From NCBI GenBank assembly GCA_016937975.1, contig JAFGVN010000138.1:34333-98332 (forward strand): a stretch of DNA of 64,000 nt, written 5' to 3'. Both the position numbers and the translations under genes were made by a program. Origin of the DNA: Clostridia bacterium (GTDB lineage: Bacteria; Bacillota; Clostridia; Peptostreptococcales; Acidaminobacteraceae). Below, piece by piece: positions 26,432 to 36,210 of this stretch (positions are counted from its first letter, which is position 1; the number at the start of each line of letters is the position of its first letter). The notes beneath the pieces are model-generated. The model saw nothing but the letters and a program-made list of their open reading frames with translations, had not been told where the DNA came from and searched no databases.

Positions 26432-26860
26432 TCATACACTTAAATTCTCTTCATTTACAACTTTAATACCTTTTTTCTTCAAAAATTCTGCCAATAAACC
26501 TTGACCTGGTATTAATGTTCTTGAAAAAGTACCATCATAAATCATCTGACTGCCACAAGATGGACTCTTTGCTTTCAATATTGCCAAATCAACGTGTTGA
26601 TAAGCTATCAATTTTCCAACTTCATCCACACCTTTTAAAAACGCCTGTGTACAATCTATGCCATCTTCTGTTTGAATCAAAACAGGCTCCAAAGAAATGA
26701 TTTCACAAGGTTTTCTCGGTGTTGAAAGACCTCCCATTTGCTCTGGACAAACAGCTATAAACTGCTTTCCCTTTAGAAAAGCTTCTACATCTAGGTAAGT
26801 TTTTGCCTGCCCATCATATCGGCATGCCAATCCTAACAAACAACTACTAACTAATATCAT
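26432..26860 (-). CDS. DUF523 (TudS-like) Fe-S protein
   Basis: 142 aa, the normal size for DUF523. The three conserved cysteine motifs are present: SSCLLGLACRYDG near the N-terminus, AVCPEQMGG near 40 and AKSPSCGS near 100. In the characterised thiouracil desulfidase TudS, which belongs to this family, three cysteines hold a [4Fe-4S] cluster that removes sulfur from 2-thiouracil-type bases. Whether this member acts on thiolated nucleobases is inference. The start codon overlaps the mutS2 stop by 4 nt (ATGA), so it is translated with mutS2. Confidence 0.87.
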   Translation of the reverse strand: MILVSSCLLGLACRYDGQAKTYLDVEAFLKGKQFIAVCPEQMGGLSTPRKPCEIISLEPVLIQTEDGIDCTQAFLKGVDEVGKLIAYQHVDLAILKAKSPSCGSQMIYDGTFSRTLIPGQGLLAEFLKKKGIKVVNEENLSV

Positions 26861-29229
26861 GATTTCCTCATTGTTATTACTGTAACACCTGATCCACCTT
26901 CTCCATACTCACCTTCTCTTGCATTTTGAATATGAGGATGTCTTTTAAAATATTCACTTAATTTACTTTTTAAAACACCTGTACCCTTACCATGAATAAT
27001 TGTCACTTGTTCTAAACTTGACAAAGCTACGTCATCTAAGTACTTTTCTATTTGATAACTTGCATCTTCAAAATTCATACCTCTAACATCAATAGAAGTA
27101 CTTAAATCCGATGTTTTGGATGAAAATCGTTTCGCAGCTTTAAAGGAATCTTTCTTCTTTGTTTCCTTGCTTCTTCTCAGTTGCTTGACATTTACTTTCA
27201 TTTTCATAATGCCAACACGAACCATCACGTCACCTTTGCTATCTGGTTCGGATGCTATTTCACCTTGTTGATCCAAGGTAACAACAAAAACAGGTTCTCC
27301 AACTTTCAAATTTTTCGGTACGTCACCCTCCAAATCTGAAGGCATCTTCATGCCTTGACGCGTATCGCTTAAACCTTCATTCAACTTATGACGCATAGCC
27401 TCTATTCGCTTGTTTTGATCCTTATCACTGATTTGTTTAACAGATCTGAGTTCACGTATGATTTCATCGGCTTCCTGTTTTGCTTTTTTCAGAATAGCAT
27501 TGGCTTCTTGTTTTGCTTTTGTGAGGATTTTCTCTTCTTTGCTATCAAGGGATTCCTTTTTAGACTCCACGTGTTTCTTCAATTTTTCTGCATCGAGTCT
27601 TAGACGCATCGCTTCATCTAGTTCTGCCTCAGAAGCTTTTCTATTGTGTTCAATGCTACTGAGTATATCCTCAAATTCAATGCTGTTGTTATCCACTAAT
27701 GCTCTTGCTTGCTCAATAACATGGTCACTTAAACCCAGCTTTTTAGAGATTTCAAAAGCATTAGATTTACCTGGCACGCCAATTAGAAGCTTATAGGTAG
27801 GACTTAAAGTTTCTACATCAAATTCTACACTTGCATTTTCTATACCTGGTTTGACAAAAGCAAAGTGCTTCAACTCACTATAATGGGTTGTTGCTAGTGT
27901 TCTAATTCTACGGGTATAAAGGGACGAAAGAATTGCCATAGCTAAAGCAGCACCTTCCGTAGGATCCGTACCAGCACCTAACTCATCAAATAGAACAAGA
28001 GAGTTCTCATCAACTTCCTTTAAAATCTCAACAATATTTGTCATATGGGAAGAGAACGTACTTAGACTCTGTTCAATACTTTGTTCATCACCTATGTCTG
28101 CATAAACAGCATCAAAGATACACATCTCCGTACCATAATCTGCTGGAATATGTAAACCTGATTGAGTCATTAATACCAATAATCCTAGAGTTTTTAATGT
28201 GACTGTTTTCCCGCCTGTATTGGGACCAGTAATTAACAAAGTGGTAAATTCATCCCCCAACCACAAATTAGAAGGTACAACAACTTTAGGGTCGATAAAG
28301 GGATGTCTCGCATTTCTTAATCTTAATTTCTTTTCTTCATTTATGGTTGGTGGCATACCCTTTAACTCAATGGACAAAAGGGCTTTTGCAACAACAAAAT
28401 CCAAATGAGCCAATACTTTTTGATTGATTAAAACAGCCTCATGAACTTCATGAAAATCTCCAGTAATCTCAGTAAGGATTCTTTCTATTTCTGCTTTTTC
28501 CTGAAGTTTTAGTTCCTTTAAATCATTGTTCAATTCCACAATAACCATAGGTTCAATATATAAAGTGTTTCCACTTGAAGATCGATCATGTACAATACCT
28601 TTAATATGACTTTTATGTTCACTTCTTACAGGTATTACAAATCGATCATCTCGAATCGTTACCAAACTATCTTGTAAATATTTTTGCATCACATCTGAAT
28701 TTACAATTTGATTCAGTTTGCTTCGTATAGACTGATTCTTCTTGTCTATCGCCCTTCTGATATTCATGAGTCCTGGACTCGCCTGGTCAGATAGTTCATT
28801 TTCACCAATGACTGCAATATTAATTCTCTCTTCAAGGGGTAAAAGAACAGTTATTTGTTCGCTATAAGCACCAAATATCGGATATTTCAAATCCGGCGTA
28901 TTGGCTTTTGTGATATGTCTTTTTACCCGTCTTGCAGTTCTTAGGGTATCTGAAACCATTAGCAATTCACCGGGATATAAGAACCCACCGATTGCAGCTC
29001 TTTTTACGAAAACATCCATCCCTTGAAAAGGACCCATTGGAAAGTTACCATTGGATATAACCATAGATGTCATTTCAGAGGTTTCATCCATCCATTCTTT
29101 TACTTTTGAAGGATTTGACGAAGGTTTTAACTTCAGTACTTTCTTCTTCCCCAACTCGGAACTTGCTTTATTTTTTAGTTTCTCTATTATTTTATCGTAC
29201 TCTAGTACGCGTAATGCTCTTGAATTCAT
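26857..29229 (-). CDS. mutS2: MutS2 family ATPase/endonuclease with Smr domain
   Basis: A MutS paralogue that lacks the mismatch-reading domain. In Firmicutes it is linked to suppression of recombination and, in later work, to rescue of collided ribosomes. Features in order: core/lever helices (about 1-300), Walker A ITGPNTGGKTVTLKT near 335, LFDELGAGTDPTEG (Walker B/signature), a charged coiled coil (about 510-620), a KOW-like stretch and a C-terminal Smr nuclease domain (IDVRGMNFEDAS and IIHGKGTGVLKSKL). 790 aa is standard. I chose ATG 29229 (MNSRALRVLEYDKI) with TTGGAGG upstream. It lies in the clostridial pheT-zapA-U32-mutS2 order. Confidence 0.95.
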   Translation of the reverse strand: MNSRALRVLEYDKIIEKLKNKASSELGKKKVLKLKPSSNPSKVKEWMDETSEMTSMVISNGNFPMGPFQGMDVFVKRAAIGGFLYPGELLMVSDTLRTARRVKRHITKANTPDLKYPIFGAYSEQITVLLPLEERINIAVIGENELSDQASPGLMNIRRAIDKKNQSIRSKLNQIVNSDVMQKYLQDSLVTIRDDRFVIPVRSEHKSHIKGIVHDRSSSGNTLYIEPMVIVELNNDLKELKLQEKAEIERILTEITGDFHEVHEAVLINQKVLAHLDFVVAKALLSIELKGMPPTINEEKKLRLRNARHPFIDPKVVVPSNLWLGDEFTTLLITGPNTGGKTVTLKTLGLLVLMTQSGLHIPADYGTEMCIFDAVYADIGDEQSIEQSLSTFSSHMTNIVEILKEVDENSLVLFDELGAGTDPTEGAALAMAILSSLYTRRIRTLATTHYSELKHFAFVKPGIENASVEFDVETLSPTYKLLIGVPGKSNAFEISKKLGLSDHVIEQARALVDNNSIEFEDILSSIEHNRKASEAELDEAMRLRLDAEKLKKHVESKKESLDSKEEKILTKAKQEANAILKKAKQEADEIIRELRSVKQISDKDQNKRIEAMRHKLNEGLSDTRQGMKMPSDLEGDVPKNLKVGEPVFVVTLDQQGEIASEPDSKGDVMVRVGIMKMKVNVKQLRRSKETKKKDSFKAAKRFSSKTSDLSTSIDVRGMNFEDASYQIEKYLDDVALSSLEQVTIIHGKGTGVLKSKLSEYFKRHPHIQNAREGEYGEGGSGVTVITMRKS

Positions 29230-29304
29230 CTTTACCTCCAAAACCGATTATACACTTATGATTATACCATTTTTGAGGGCTTTATATTTTACAATACTAT
29301 TTCA

Positions 29305-31536
29305 CTACTCAACGCCATTTAAAAAATGATATGCAGTTGTATGATCGTAATAAGATATTTGACCTTCATGCATATAGTTCAAATAATCTTTTGTAATCCT
29401 TTGAACATCTTCTCCAGACTCAATTGTGAAATTTAAACGATAAACTGAAACAATAGGCTTCAAATTTTTTAAATGAGGCATCAAATGCATCGGTTCATGA
29501 GACAATATTTCCAATCGGTTACCTGTTCGAATCATTGGAAACATATTTTCAAAACGATCTTTTATAACGGGATGGTCAGAACAAGGTTGCTTGCAAGTTT
29601 CACAATGAACATTTTGTTTTGTAATTGGACAATATGCCATAATCATTAAAGGTACACGACCGTACACAATAAGCTCCAAAGGTGTTTTGGTTTGAAAACT
29701 GTTGATTTCTTTGTAATTTAATTCATAGGACAACGTCGCTCTACCACGAATAAAATCAGAACTCTTACTATTCATGATATTCAAGCTAAAATCAGTTATA
29801 CATGTTTCAAAATAATCATAACACCCTAAATTACCTACTACACAAGGCATTTGCTTATTATAATTTGCTTTCAATTTTGCCATTTCATCAGTGGTTTTAA
29901 TCCGACTGAATATAGGCATTTCATCAGAAATCCTTTCACCTGCATTATAGATGATAACATCCATATCCTTTACAGCATCATATTGTTCTTTGGTATGAAC
30001 AGTCACTGCAAGCTTAGGTTTAACAGATTTCATTTCAAAACGTTCAACGACTTGATAATGACTTTCTCTTTGATACTTTTCTCTTCTCAAAGCATCCAAA
30101 GCATCTGTACACTGTCGTCTCAGATCATTAAGTACTTTCATGGGTAAAGCAAGCTGATTTTCCATGTCAATTTCAAGTTTACCTAATTGATATGCAGTCT
30201 GTCCCATCTTGCTAATCTGCTGTTCTACTTTTTCGCGCGATAAAGGAACTTTCTCAGCTTTTTCACATGGCATTTCACCAATTTTTGATACTTCATGTAC
30301 ACCATCCGACAAAGTCATGAAGGGACTCTGACCTTCCATCATTTGAATATAGCCCTTTACTAAGATTCTTTTTGGATCTTTTTCATAAATTTGTTTGGAT
30401 TCTTGCATCCATTTAGCATCATAAGTTCTATAAATTTTTTCTCCTGGTTCAGCAGTATATTTAAAAGGTACTTCAACGCGATTACCTTTAACTTGTGTAA
30501 CTCTTTGATTATGTTCATAAAACACATCCGTCCTAGCACCAACAGAATCATTTTTCCTTCTGATTTGAATTTCATCACCTTTATGAAGGGGTTTATCGAG
30601 ATCAATACTTAACTTTTGATCTTTGGCGTTATAAGCATGCACCTTACCAATATACTCGCCTCTGTTCCCAGGTGCGTCCGATGCAATGATTTGTTTATCA
30701 ACCATCAAGAACCCTCTTGTATATGTTCTGTTAAAAATCTGTTTCAAGTGATTTTCCTGCAAATGACCATCCATTTGATTTCTATAGGCACTCACAACCG
30801 TAGCTGCGTATTCTGGACCTTTCATACGGCCTTCAATTTTGAGGGATTTGACCCCAATATCTATTAACTTCTGAAGATCTGATAGGACGTTTAAATCTTT
30901 CGGACTAATGGTATAATCCTTTTTACCATTAATTTCATAAATTTGTCTACAAGGTTGAGCACATCGGCCTCTATTACCGCTTCTGCCACCAATGAAAGAT
31001 GACATCAAACATTGACCCGAATATGAAACACACAGTGCTCCATGAACAAAAACTTCTATTTCTATATCAACTGCTTTAAGAATCATTTCAATTTCTTCTA
31101 TAGGCATTTCTCTTGCAACCACAACACGATTGAAACCTATTTTTTTCAAGAAAACAACATCGTCTAAATTATGTGCAGACATTTGAGTAGAAGCATGTAA
31201 TTCCAAATCAGGATATTGCTTTCGAATATATTGAGACAAGCCTAAGTCTTGAACAATAATACCATCCACTTGGTTCACATATAAAAAATCCACATAGGAG
31301 GTGACATCATCCCACTCATGATCTTTTATTAAGGTGTTTACAGTGACATAGACATTCACCCCTCTTATATGAGCATAATGGATAGCCTCAATAAGTTCCT
31401 CATCATTAAAATTTTTCGCAAATTGTCTGGCTCCAAATCTACCACCGGACAAATATACAGCATCTGCTCCACTTTGTACACAGGCAACTAAAGCATCATA
31501 AGACCCTACCGGTGCTAGTAATTCTACATTATTCAT
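29305..31536 (-). CDS. U32 family peptidase/hydroxylase, long form with DUF3656-type C-terminus
   Basis: The first ~300 residues carry the U32 signature: ELLAPVGSYDALVACVQSGADAVY, then VFVHGALCVSYSGQCLMSS and GNRGRCAQPCR. These cysteines bind an Fe-S cluster in RlhA/YhbU-type relatives that hydroxylate 23S rRNA or prephenate-derived modifications. The 743-aa length and the C-terminal half, with a second Cys cluster CPITKQNVHCETCKQPC near 640, match the DUF3656-containing form. The most likely job is rRNA hydroxylation (RlhA-like), not proteolysis. GAGAGGATATT precedes the ATG. The gene sits between zapA and mutS2, the usual clostridial place. Confidence 0.88.
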   Translation of the reverse strand: MNNVELLAPVGSYDALVACVQSGADAVYLSGGRFGARQFAKNFNDEELIEAIHYAHIRGVNVYVTVNTLIKDHEWDDVTSYVDFLYVNQVDGIIVQDLGLSQYIRKQYPDLELHASTQMSAHNLDDVVFLKKIGFNRVVVAREMPIEEIEMILKAVDIEIEVFVHGALCVSYSGQCLMSSFIGGRSGNRGRCAQPCRQIYEINGKKDYTISPKDLNVLSDLQKLIDIGVKSLKIEGRMKGPEYAATVVSAYRNQMDGHLQENHLKQIFNRTYTRGFLMVDKQIIASDAPGNRGEYIGKVHAYNAKDQKLSIDLDKPLHKGDEIQIRRKNDSVGARTDVFYEHNQRVTQVKGNRVEVPFKYTAEPGEKIYRTYDAKWMQESKQIYEKDPKRILVKGYIQMMEGQSPFMTLSDGVHEVSKIGEMPCEKAEKVPLSREKVEQQISKMGQTAYQLGKLEIDMENQLALPMKVLNDLRRQCTDALDALRREKYQRESHYQVVERFEMKSVKPKLAVTVHTKEQYDAVKDMDVIIYNAGERISDEMPIFSRIKTTDEMAKLKANYNKQMPCVVGNLGCYDYFETCITDFSLNIMNSKSSDFIRGRATLSYELNYKEINSFQTKTPLELIVYGRVPLMIMAYCPITKQNVHCETCKQPCSDHPVIKDRFENMFPMIRTGNRLEILSHEPMHLMPHLKNLKPIVSVYRLNFTIESGEDVQRITKDYLNYMHEGQISYYDHTTAYHFLNGVE

Positions 31537-31555
31537 AATATCCTCTCAACTCTCT

Positions 31556-31584
31556 AAAAAAAACAAAGAGTAGTGAAACTACTC
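31556..31584 (-). terminator. Terminator overlapping the end of zapA
   Basis: Seven-base-pair stem (GAGTAGT / ACTACTC, 31568-31584) followed on the minus strand by TTTGTTTTTTTT. It separates zapA from the U32 gene, at least partly. Confidence 0.75.
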
Positions 31585-32217
31585 CTCATCAAAATCTTCT
31601 TCATAAATGATCTCTTCTTCATACATATAGCTATCTTCTTCATCATTCAAATTTAAATTTTGCAGTTTCTCATTTTCAATTTCATCAAAAACACGTATAT
31701 ATTCTGCAATCTCATTTTCTCGCATTAATAGCTGTTCTTCTAATTCAGCAATACGACTCGTCGCTCTTTGCAAAGCTTCATCACCTGCTTCTAAATCACC
31801 AAACATGCCTTTTAACTGAGTCATTAAATCTCTCATTTGAGATTCTTGAGTTTCTCGAGCACTTCTCATCATATCCAGTTCATTTAAAAGATTCTCATAC
31901 AAACTTTCTGTTTGAGTTAACTGATCTGCTAGAGATGTAATTTGACTTTTTGTCTCCTTCAGTTCAACCTTTTGAGGTTTTGCAACAAGTTTCAACTCTT
32001 CAATTTTCTTTCTTGCTTTAGACAAATCATCAGCCAAATTCAATGCAGTTAAAATCGCAATTTTTGTATGATTTAACGATGAATTTGATTTTAAAATCGT
32101 TTGCATTCTATCATCAACAAGTTTCGCTACTTTATGTACATAATCCACTTCATCAGTACTAATCAAATAATGATCTTGACCTAATATTTTTACAGCAATC
32201 TTATTTTTTGTTGACAT
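31579..32217 (-). CDS. zapA: Cell division protein ZapA, long coiled-coil form
   Basis: Binds and bundles FtsZ at the Z ring. The N-terminal ~85 residues are a typical ZapA globular domain (KIAVKILGQDHYLISTDEV, then VHKVAKLVDDRM and IAILTALNLADDL). The remaining ~125 residues are an extended coiled coil ending in a very acidic tail (EEDSYMYEEEIIYEEDFDEE). Most ZapA proteins are 80-130 aa, so this form is long, as is common in Clostridia. GAGGAG lies 5 nt before the ATG. It lies between pheT and the U32 gene. Confidence 0.9.
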   Translation of the reverse strand: MSTKNKIAVKILGQDHYLISTDEVDYVHKVAKLVDDRMQTILKSNSSLNHTKIAILTALNLADDLSKARKKIEELKLVAKPQKVELKETKSQITSLADQLTQTESLYENLLNELDMMRSARETQESQMRDLMTQLKGMFGDLEAGDEALQRATSRIAELEEQLLMRENEIAEYIRVFDEIENEKLQNLNLNDEEDSYMYEEEIIYEEDFDEE

Positions 32218-32291
32218 ATTCGCTCCTCAACTCACATCTCTATCCTCTGTTTTATTCTACTATAAATCATTGGATTAAAAAAGATGCTCAT

Positions 32292-32321
32292 AAAAAAAAC
32301 TGCCTGAAAACAAGCAGTTTT
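32292..32321 (-). terminator. Terminator after pheT
   Basis: AAAACTGC / GCAGTTTT stem with a ~10-nt loop, followed on the minus strand by a T run, ~75 nt beyond the pheT stop. Confidence 0.82.
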
Positions 32322-32398
32322 AATTGTTTTATACATGATTGAGATAAAATTTTACAAACTCAAAGACAGACTATAACATTTTCCTACATTTTTGAAGT

Positions 32399-34795
32399 TT
32401 ATCTTAATTCAGCTCCTAATTCATCTTCTAACTGCTTTAAGATTTTTTCCATGGCTTTATTTACATCTTCATCTACTAAAGTACGATCAGGCGCTCTAAA
32501 ACTTAGTGCATAAGCCATACTTTTATAGCCCTTTTCAATTTGTTCACCTTTGTAAACATCAAAGATTTCAGCAGATTCCAAGAACTTGCCACCTTTCGCT
32601 TTAATGATATCAATAACCATTTGATTCGTAATCTCATCTTTTACAAGCACAGCCAAGTCTCTTGTACTTGCAGGGTATTTTGGAATTCCGTCAAATTTCT
32701 TATAAGTGTTTGTAATTTGCATTAACATGTTCATATCTAATTCACAAACCATTATAGGTACATCGACATCATAATTACTTAACACTTGAGGATGTACTTC
32801 ACCTAAAGTAGCAAGGACATGATTATCACCTAAAATAACATTTGCACAACGACCAGGATGATAAGTTGCATGTGTTGTTTCTGGTTCATACTTATAATTT
32901 CTGACACCAAAGGTTTCAAATAATTTTTCTAAAACACCTTTTAAAGTATAGAAATCTTGATTTTCACCATACATGCCAAGAACTAACATTTTCTTTTCAA
33001 TTGGCAATTCAACAATAGGTTGTTGTTTTGGGAAAAATACATTACCTACTTCGAAAGCTTGAGCCGCTTTTACACTACGTTTGTAATTTCTAGCAAGCAC
33101 TTCTAATAAGTTCGGTAATAAAGTCGTTCTCATGATACTGTACTCTTCACCTAACGGATTCATCAACTGAACAGCATTTCTAAGTATGGAATGCTCTGAT
33201 AAGTTGATTTGTTCATGAGTTTTTGGACTTACAAAGGAATAAGTCGTGACTTCATTTAAACCACATGCAACTAAAAGCTCACGGGTTTCCTTAATCATCG
33301 TTTGTCCATTAGTTAAAGCACCCCATTCATTGCCTCTAAAGAGTGTAGAAGGTATAACATCATAACCATATAAACGTGCAATTTCTTCAGCAAAATCCAC
33401 TTCTTTCAACAAATCCAATCTTTGATGTGGTGGAGTACAAACCAATACATCCTCTTTGATTTCAACTTCAATTTCAAGTCTTCTCAAGTAATTTGCCATT
33501 TGCTCAGCTGTTAAATTCAAGCCTAACAAACCATTGATTCTCTTTGTACGAACTTCTACTGCTTCAATTGTTCTTTTCACTGGCTCAACGTCAATGACAC
33601 CCTCAACAATTTTACCTGCTCCAGTGGCTTCAATTAAATGACAAACTCTACTCATAGCAGATAAAACCAGATTTTGAGAAACACCTTTTTCATATCTTGA
33701 AGAAGCTTCTGATCTTAATTGCAATGTCCGGGATGTTTTTCTAATGCTTTTCTTATCAAAGTTTGCTACTTCAATTAAAATATTTTGTGTTGTACTAGAA
33801 ACTTCAGTATTTGCACCACCCATCACACCTGCAAGTGCAATCGGTTCATTTTGATCAGTAATCAACAACATGCCAGCTTCAAGCTCACGTTCTTGATCAT
33901 CTAAGGTTGTGATTTTTTCACCTTCTTTTGCTGCACGTATAACGATTTCTTTGTGTTTTAAAGTATCTAAATCAAAAGCATGAATCGGTTGACCATATTC
34001 TAATAAAACATAATTTGTAATATCTACAATATTATTTGTAGGTCTCATACCTGCTTTGATTAATTTTAATTGCATCCATAATGGCGATGGTCCAATTTTA
34101 ACATCAGTCACCACTCGACCAGCATATCTCGGACACAACTCTGGGTTTTCAATTTTAATCTTTACATAATCATGGACATTACCATGTGTATTTTCAATTA
34201 TTTCACTTGGATAGTTTAAAGGTAAATCAAAAGTTGCAGCGGCTTCTCTTGCCATACCAATAATACTTAAACAATCTGGTCTATTCGGTGTAATTTCAAA
34301 TTCAATGACATGATCTTTTAAATTCTCAATTTCACCAATTGGTGTTCCGAGGGGATAAGCTTGATCCAATAACCATACACCATCTACAAAGGCTTTTGGA
34401 ATAACACTGGTTTCAAAACCTAATTCTTGATAAGAACAAAGCATACCATAGGATTCAACGCCTCTAAGCTTGCCTTTTTTGATTTTCGTGCCATCAGCCA
34501 ATACAGAATTCACTTTACATACTGGCAAATAAACATTTTCAAGCACATTCGTAGCACCTGTTACAATTTGTACTACTTCGTCTCCTAAATCAACTGCCAA
34601 AACTTTCAATTTATCAGCATCTGGATGTTGTTCAATTTTAAGAATTTTTCCAACAACGATATTTTCTACATTTTTTAAAGTTTCATGTACAGTTTCAGTA
34701 TTTGAACCAGACATGATCAATCTATCTTCTAGAGTTTTTACATCTATATCTGAAATATTAACATACTCAGACAGCCACTTAACGGGTATTAACAT
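32399..34795 (-). CDS. pheT: Phenylalanyl-tRNA synthetase beta subunit
   Basis: Large subunit of the alpha2-beta2 enzyme that charges tRNA-Phe. The N-terminal tRNA-binding/EMAP-type domain (about 40-150; IVVGKILKIEQHPDADKLKV) is followed by B3/B4 editing regions (EITPNRPDCLSIIGMAREA), the B5 domain, a catalytic-like core and a C-terminal ferredoxin-fold anticodon-binding domain (KYPASTRDLAVLVK and LSFRAPDRTLVDEDV). 798 aa is normal. I chose ATG 34795 (MLIPVKWLSEYV), with AAGGAGG 5 nt upstream and 10 nt after pheS. It is co-transcribed with pheS under the Phe T-box. Confidence 0.97.
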   Translation of the reverse strand: MLIPVKWLSEYVNISDIDVKTLEDRLIMSGSNTETVHETLKNVENIVVGKILKIEQHPDADKLKVLAVDLGDEVVQIVTGATNVLENVYLPVCKVNSVLADGTKIKKGKLRGVESYGMLCSYQELGFETSVIPKAFVDGVWLLDQAYPLGTPIGEIENLKDHVIEFEITPNRPDCLSIIGMAREAAATFDLPLNYPSEIIENTHGNVHDYVKIKIENPELCPRYAGRVVTDVKIGPSPLWMQLKLIKAGMRPTNNIVDITNYVLLEYGQPIHAFDLDTLKHKEIVIRAAKEGEKITTLDDQERELEAGMLLITDQNEPIALAGVMGGANTEVSSTTQNILIEVANFDKKSIRKTSRTLQLRSEASSRYEKGVSQNLVLSAMSRVCHLIEATGAGKIVEGVIDVEPVKRTIEAVEVRTKRINGLLGLNLTAEQMANYLRRLEIEVEIKEDVLVCTPPHQRLDLLKEVDFAEEIARLYGYDVIPSTLFRGNEWGALTNGQTMIKETRELLVACGLNEVTTYSFVSPKTHEQINLSEHSILRNAVQLMNPLGEEYSIMRTTLLPNLLEVLARNYKRSVKAAQAFEVGNVFFPKQQPIVELPIEKKMLVLGMYGENQDFYTLKGVLEKLFETFGVRNYKYEPETTHATYHPGRCANVILGDNHVLATLGEVHPQVLSNYDVDVPIMVCELDMNMLMQITNTYKKFDGIPKYPASTRDLAVLVKDEITNQMVIDIIKAKGGKFLESAEIFDVYKGEQIEKGYKSMAYALSFRAPDRTLVDEDVNKAMEKILKQLEDELGAELR

Positions 34796-34805
34796 CTCTA
34801 CCTCC

Positions 34806-35825
34806 TTAGAATTGTTCAATCAAACGCATATCATTTTCAAACAAATAACGAATATCTTCTATTTCGTATTTTAGCATTGTAATACGATCCACACCCATAC
34901 CGAATGCAAATCCTGAGTATTTTTCTGAATCTATGCCACATTCCTCTAATACATTAGGATGCACCATACCACAACCTAAAATTTCTATCCATCCAGTACC
35001 ACCACATACTTTACAGCCAACACCACCACACTTGAAACATGATACATCAACTTCAGCACTTGGTTCTGTAAATGGGAAATGATGTGGTCTAAATTTTGTT
35101 TTGATATTTTGACCAAAGAAACGCTTAACGAATTGATCCAAAGCACCTTTCAAATCAGCCATAGTCACATTTTCATCGATTACTAGACCTTCCATTTGAT
35201 GGAACATCGGTGAATGGGTTGCATCCAATTCATCAAATCTAAAACAACGACCTGGAGATATAACTTTTATTGGTGGTTTTCTAGTTTTCATGGTACGAAT
35301 TTGTACACTTGATGTATGGGTTCTTAAACAAACATCATCATTGAAATAGAATGTATCTGAAGTACTTCTTGAAGGATGATCTTCTGGTGAATTTAATGCG
35401 TCAAACACATTGTATACCGTGTCAACTTCAGGACCTTCAGCAACTTTGTAACCCATACCAATGAAAATATCAATCATTTCATCAAATACTTTCATAAGTG
35501 GATGCTTATGACCTACCGATACTGGTTTGGCAGGCATAGTTACATCCAACACTTCAGAACGAAGTTTTTCATTTAAAGCATCCGCTTCCAAAACCTCTTT
35601 CTTACTTTTTAGAACATCTTCAATGTGATCTCTCACTTCGTTTGAGACTTTACCCATTTCTGGACGTTCTTCCTTTGACAATTTACCCATGCCTTTTAAA
35701 ATTTCTGTCAATTCGCCTTTTTTACCAAGAAATTTAATTCTTAAATCTTCTAATTCTTGTAAAGTTTTCGAAGCTTCAATCATTTCTGTAGCAGATTCAC
35801 GAATTTGAAGTAATTTTTCTTTCAT
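34806..35825 (-). CDS. pheS: Phenylalanyl-tRNA synthetase alpha subunit
   Basis: Catalytic class II subunit. It has an N-terminal coiled coil (about 1-85), motif 2 (GRCFRFDELDATHSPMFHQ), the phenylalanine-binding region (KFRPHHFPFTEPSAEVDV) and motif 3 (GFAFGMGVDRITMLKY) near the C-terminus. A CFKCGGVGCKVCGGTGWIEI stretch with four Cys is typical of clostridial and bacillar PheS. 339 aa is standard. AGAGGAG precedes the ATG. It is the first gene of the pheST operon, directly behind a Phe-specific T-box. Confidence 0.97.
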   Translation of the reverse strand: MKEKLLQIRESATEMIEASKTLQELEDLRIKFLGKKGELTEILKGMGKLSKEERPEMGKVSNEVRDHIEDVLKSKKEVLEADALNEKLRSEVLDVTMPAKPVSVGHKHPLMKVFDEMIDIFIGMGYKVAEGPEVDTVYNVFDALNSPEDHPSRSTSDTFYFNDDVCLRTHTSSVQIRTMKTRKPPIKVISPGRCFRFDELDATHSPMFHQMEGLVIDENVTMADLKGALDQFVKRFFGQNIKTKFRPHHFPFTEPSAEVDVSCFKCGGVGCKVCGGTGWIEILGCGMVHPNVLEECGIDSEKYSGFAFGMGVDRITMLKYEIEDIRYLFENDMRLIEQF

Positions 35826-35950
35826 GCTTTTGCTCCTCTCTTATTTACCCCTAATACCAGGTTATATTATATGATTACATCATGAATTAACCTATTTAAG
35901 CCCCTAGGCTTACACTGACTTCCTACCATGTTACTGCAAATTTAAACAAT

Positions 35951-36176
35951 AAAAAAAACTCCATCCAAAAAGGGACGAAGTAAGATCCGTGGTACCACCC
36001 AAATTGCCATATAGGCCACTCGAAATCCGTAACGTGGATGAATCGTCATAGCCTACTTTGTTTCAGCCATGCAGCTCGAAAGTGAACTTCAAATAACCCT
36101 TCATGAAACAGTTTCACCGCTCTGTCTCTCTCTTAAAATCCAGTGTTATTCTACTCTCTTTGTCTTCGCTTTATTG
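35951..36176 (-). promoter_or_regulatory. T-box leader, Phe specifier (TTC)
   Basis: On the minus strand TTC (complement of 36084-36086) lies six bases before GAGC at the foot of stem I. The T-box GGGTGGTACCACGG is at 35987-36000 on the complement. The terminator stem ACTTCGTCC / GGATGGAGT (35958-35981) is followed by seven or more T. Confidence 0.95.
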
Positions 36177-36181
36177 CAAGT

Positions 36182-36210
36182 ATTATATCATATGAATATT
36201 TCATGTACAA
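36182..36210 (-). promoter_or_regulatory. Sigma-A promoter of pheST, overlapping the 3' end of the trmH-family gene
   Basis: Minus strand TTGTAC (36210-36205), 17-nt spacer, TATAAT (36187-36182). The -35 box lies in the last codons of the upstream methyltransferase gene, whose stop is at 36201-36203. Confidence 0.8.

Noticed and set aside
27458..27796. 112-aa plus-strand frame opposite mutS2
   Set aside because: Low-complexity Ser/Phe/Ala sequence produced by the complement of the coiled-coil region.
30360..30605. 81-aa minus-strand frame inside the U32 gene
   Set aside because: An out-of-frame reading within a complete, conserved gene.
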